Part shown: positions 62,423 through 64,000 of the stretch, piece after piece
Position numbering within the stretch: position 1 is the first letter of the stretch
Layout of the letters: each line of letters begins with the position of its first letter
Assembly (NCBI RefSeq): GCF_036327755.1
Contig: NZ_CP109596.1
Span: 1,178,001-1,242,000 of the forward strand
Direction of reading: 5' to 3'
Origin: Nocardia sp. NBC_01503
Lineage (GTDB): Bacteria; Actinomycetota; Actinomycetes; Mycobacteriales; Mycobacteriaceae
Length of the DNA: 64,000 bases
The notes under the pieces: model-generated
Databases searched by the model: none
The model's input: only the letters and a program-made list of their open reading frames with translations
Told to the model about the DNA's origin: nothing
Position numbers and translations under genes: made by a program

Positions 62423-64000
62423 CTACTTTTCGACCGGGACCGGTTCCAGGATTTGGGGGCGGGGTTCGGGGGCGGCGGCGCGGAGGGCGTCGGCTGAGGC
62501 GTCGTCGGGGCGGGTTTGGGATTCTATTTCCGCTTGGACTCGGGCCGCGTATGTCGCTATCTCCCGGGTGATTTCGGCTTCGTCCCAGCCGAGTACGGGG
62601 GCTACGAGGCGCGCTACCTGGTCGGCGCAGTCGACGCCGCGGTGGGCGTATTCGATGGAGATGCGGGTGCGGCGGGCGAGGATATCGTCCAGGTGCAGGG
62701 CGGCTTCGGCGGCCGCGGCGTAGACGGCCTCGACCTGGAGGTAGCCGGGAGAGGCTTCGATCGGTTGCAGGAGTTCGGGTTTACCTTCGGCCAGGCCCAA
62801 GACCTCTTCTATGAGGGAGCCATACCTGTTGAGCAGGTGTTGAATTCGGTACGGGTGGATGCCGTACTTCTCGGCCAGGTGCGGGGTCTGGTTGAGGAGG
62901 GCGTGGTAGCCGTCGGCACCCAGCAGCGGCACCTTGTCGGTGATGGTGGGTGGGACGCGGCGCGGAATGTCCTGCGCCGCTTCGTCTACGGCGTCGTAGG
63001 CCATGACGCGGTAGGTGGTGTACTTACCGCCCGCGATGGCCACCAGGCCGGGGGCGATGCGGGCGACGGCGTGTTCGCGGGAGAGTTTGGAGGTTTGATC
63101 GCTCTCGCCTGCGAGCAGGGGGCGCAGGCCCGCGTAGACGCCGGTGATATCGGCGTGCGTGAGCGGGGTGACCAGCACATCGTTGACGTGTTCCAGGAGA
63201 TAGTCGATGTCATTCTTGGTGGCGGCCGGATGCGCGAGATCCAGATTCCAATCGGTATCGGTGGTGCCGATCAGCCAGTGATCGGTGCCCCACATGATGA
63301 CGAACAGCACCGAGGTCGGCGTGCGCAGAATGATGGAGGTATCGCTGGCGATGCGGTCACGCGGGACCACAATGTGCACACCCTTGGACGCTCGCACATG
63401 GAATCGACCGCGTTGATGCGCTAGAGCCTGAAGCTCATCGGTCCAGACACCGGTGGCATTGATGACGACACTGCCGCGCACCTCGGTGCGGCGACCGTCC
63501 TCACTGTCGTGCACCTTCACCCCGACCACGCGATCGGCCTCGCGCAGGAAGCCCACCACCTGGGTGGAGGTGCGGATAACCGCGCCGTAGTGCGCGGCGG
63601 TGCGCGCCAGGGTCATGGTGTGCCGGGCGTCGTCGACGACGGTGTCGTAGTAGGTGAGCCCACCGGTGAGCGCGTTGTGCTTGAGCCCGGGCGCGAGCCG
63701 CAGCGCCCCGGACTTGGTCAGATGATGCTGTCCCGGAACGGATTTCGCACCGCCCATGGTGTCGTACAGGGTAAGCCCGGCCGCGACGTACGGCCGCTCC
63801 CAGCCGTAGTGGGTGAGCGGGTACAGAAAGCGCAGCGGCTTCACCAGATGCGGTGCGAGTTTGGAGAGCGACAGTTCGCGCTCGTGCAGGGCCTCGCGGA
63901 CCAGCCCGAACTCCATCATCTCCAGATAGCGCAGACCGCCGTGGAACATCTTCGAGGAGCGACTGGAGGTGCCCGAGGCGAGATCGCGGGCCTCCACGAG
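62423..64000 (-). CDS. glpD2: glycerol-3-phosphate dehydrogenase, partial
   Basis: FAD-dependent glycerol-3-phosphate dehydrogenase, oxidising G3P to dihydroxyacetone phosphate at the membrane. Present: ASGTSSRSSKMFHGGLRYLE (the window ends inside this first conserved region), HIVVPRDRI, the catalytic region GTDTDW, GVYAGLRPLL and the GGKYTTYR motif, then the DAO C-terminal helical domain. The N-terminal FAD-binding Rossmann part lies beyond the window. Matches Rv3302c in the mycobacterial order. Confidence 0.93.
   Translation of the reverse strand, partial: LVEARDLASGTSSRSSKMFHGGLRYLEMMEFGLVREALHERELSLSKLAPHLVKPLRFLYPLTHYGWERPYVAAGLTLYDTMGGAKSVPGQHHLTKSGALRLAPGLKHNALTGGLTYYDTVVDDARHTMTLARTAAHYGAVIRTSTQVVGFLREADRVVGVKVHDSEDGRRTEVRGSVVINATGVWTDELQALAHQRGRFHVRASKGVHIVVPRDRIASDTSIILRTPTSVLFVIMWGTDHWLIGTTDTDWNLDLAHPAATKNDIDYLLEHVNDVLVTPLTHADITGVYAGLRPLLAGESDQTSKLSREHAVARIAPGLVAIAGGKYTTYRVMAYDAVDEAAQDIPRRVPPTITDKVPLLGADGYHALLNQTPHLAEKYGIHPYRIQHLLNRYGSLIEEVLGLAEGKPELLQPIEASPGYLQVEAVYAAAAEAALHLDDILARRTRISIEYAHRGVDCADQVARLVAPVLGWDEAEITREIATYAARVQAEIESQTRPDDASADALRAAAPEPRPQILEPVPVEK

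Overview
The window is high-GC actinobacterial DNA that most resembles Nocardia or a close mycolic-acid relative. Gene content and order follow a block I recall from Mycobacterium tuberculosis (roughly Rv3274c to Rv3302c): fadE25, purE, purK, a GtrA-like gene, a PH-domain protein, birA, accD5/accE/maf/sseA/accA3, lat, lrpA, pcd, a TetR gene, lhr, nei and glpD2. The segment accA3-sseA-maf-accE-accD5 runs in the opposite direction relative to birA compared with the order I remember, which suggests a local inversion. Synteny is from memory and was not searched.

Layout. 1-5.8 kb: end of an FAD-linked oxidase, a small GNAT protein, fadE25-type acyl-CoA dehydrogenase, TetR regulator, purE/purK and gtrA. 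5.8-12.7 kb: accessory DNA between gtrA and the PH gene, holding an ESX/WXG100-like cassette, a tRNA 3'-end fragment with a strong terminator, a class II Fic gene with a probable leaderless start, and an IS1380-type element with a frameshifted transposase. 12.8-18.4 kb: two two-component systems (the first PrrA/PrrB-like), a small exported proline-rich protein and the PH protein. 18.5-22.6 kb: acyl-ACP desaturase, Ser/Thr kinase, birA, DUF1707 protein. 22.7-29.4 kb: the acyl-CoA carboxylase locus supplying carboxylated extender units for mycolate-type lipids, with sseA (active-site Cys replaced by Ser), an Fe-S-type regulator and maf. 29.6-33.1 kb: lysine degradation (lat, lrpA, pcd), followed by an unusual tRNA-like pair of half-structures. 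33.4-42.6 kb: SDR, patatin, TetR, histidine phosphatase, lhr helicase and nei glycosylase.

42.6-62.4 kb sits between nei and glpD2 and is the most unusual part. It is a row of small, mostly unrecognised genes on both strands. At least 15 copies of one intergenic repeat occur there, all in the same orientation, in 13 of about 17 gene-to-gene gaps. The repeat has a hairpin whose two arms co-vary between copies. The genes include a large secreted-toxin-like protein with an AT-rich C-terminal nuclease-like domain and an overlapping immunity-like gene, three paralogues with a YbjN/TY-Chap-like C-terminal domain, a free-standing EF-Tu domain II, two lipoproteins, a tRNA-like gene lacking U33, and an immunity-like gene. 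I interpret this as a repeat-punctuated cassette array of conflict (toxin/immunity) genes. It ends with an XRE/DUF397 pair next to glpD2.
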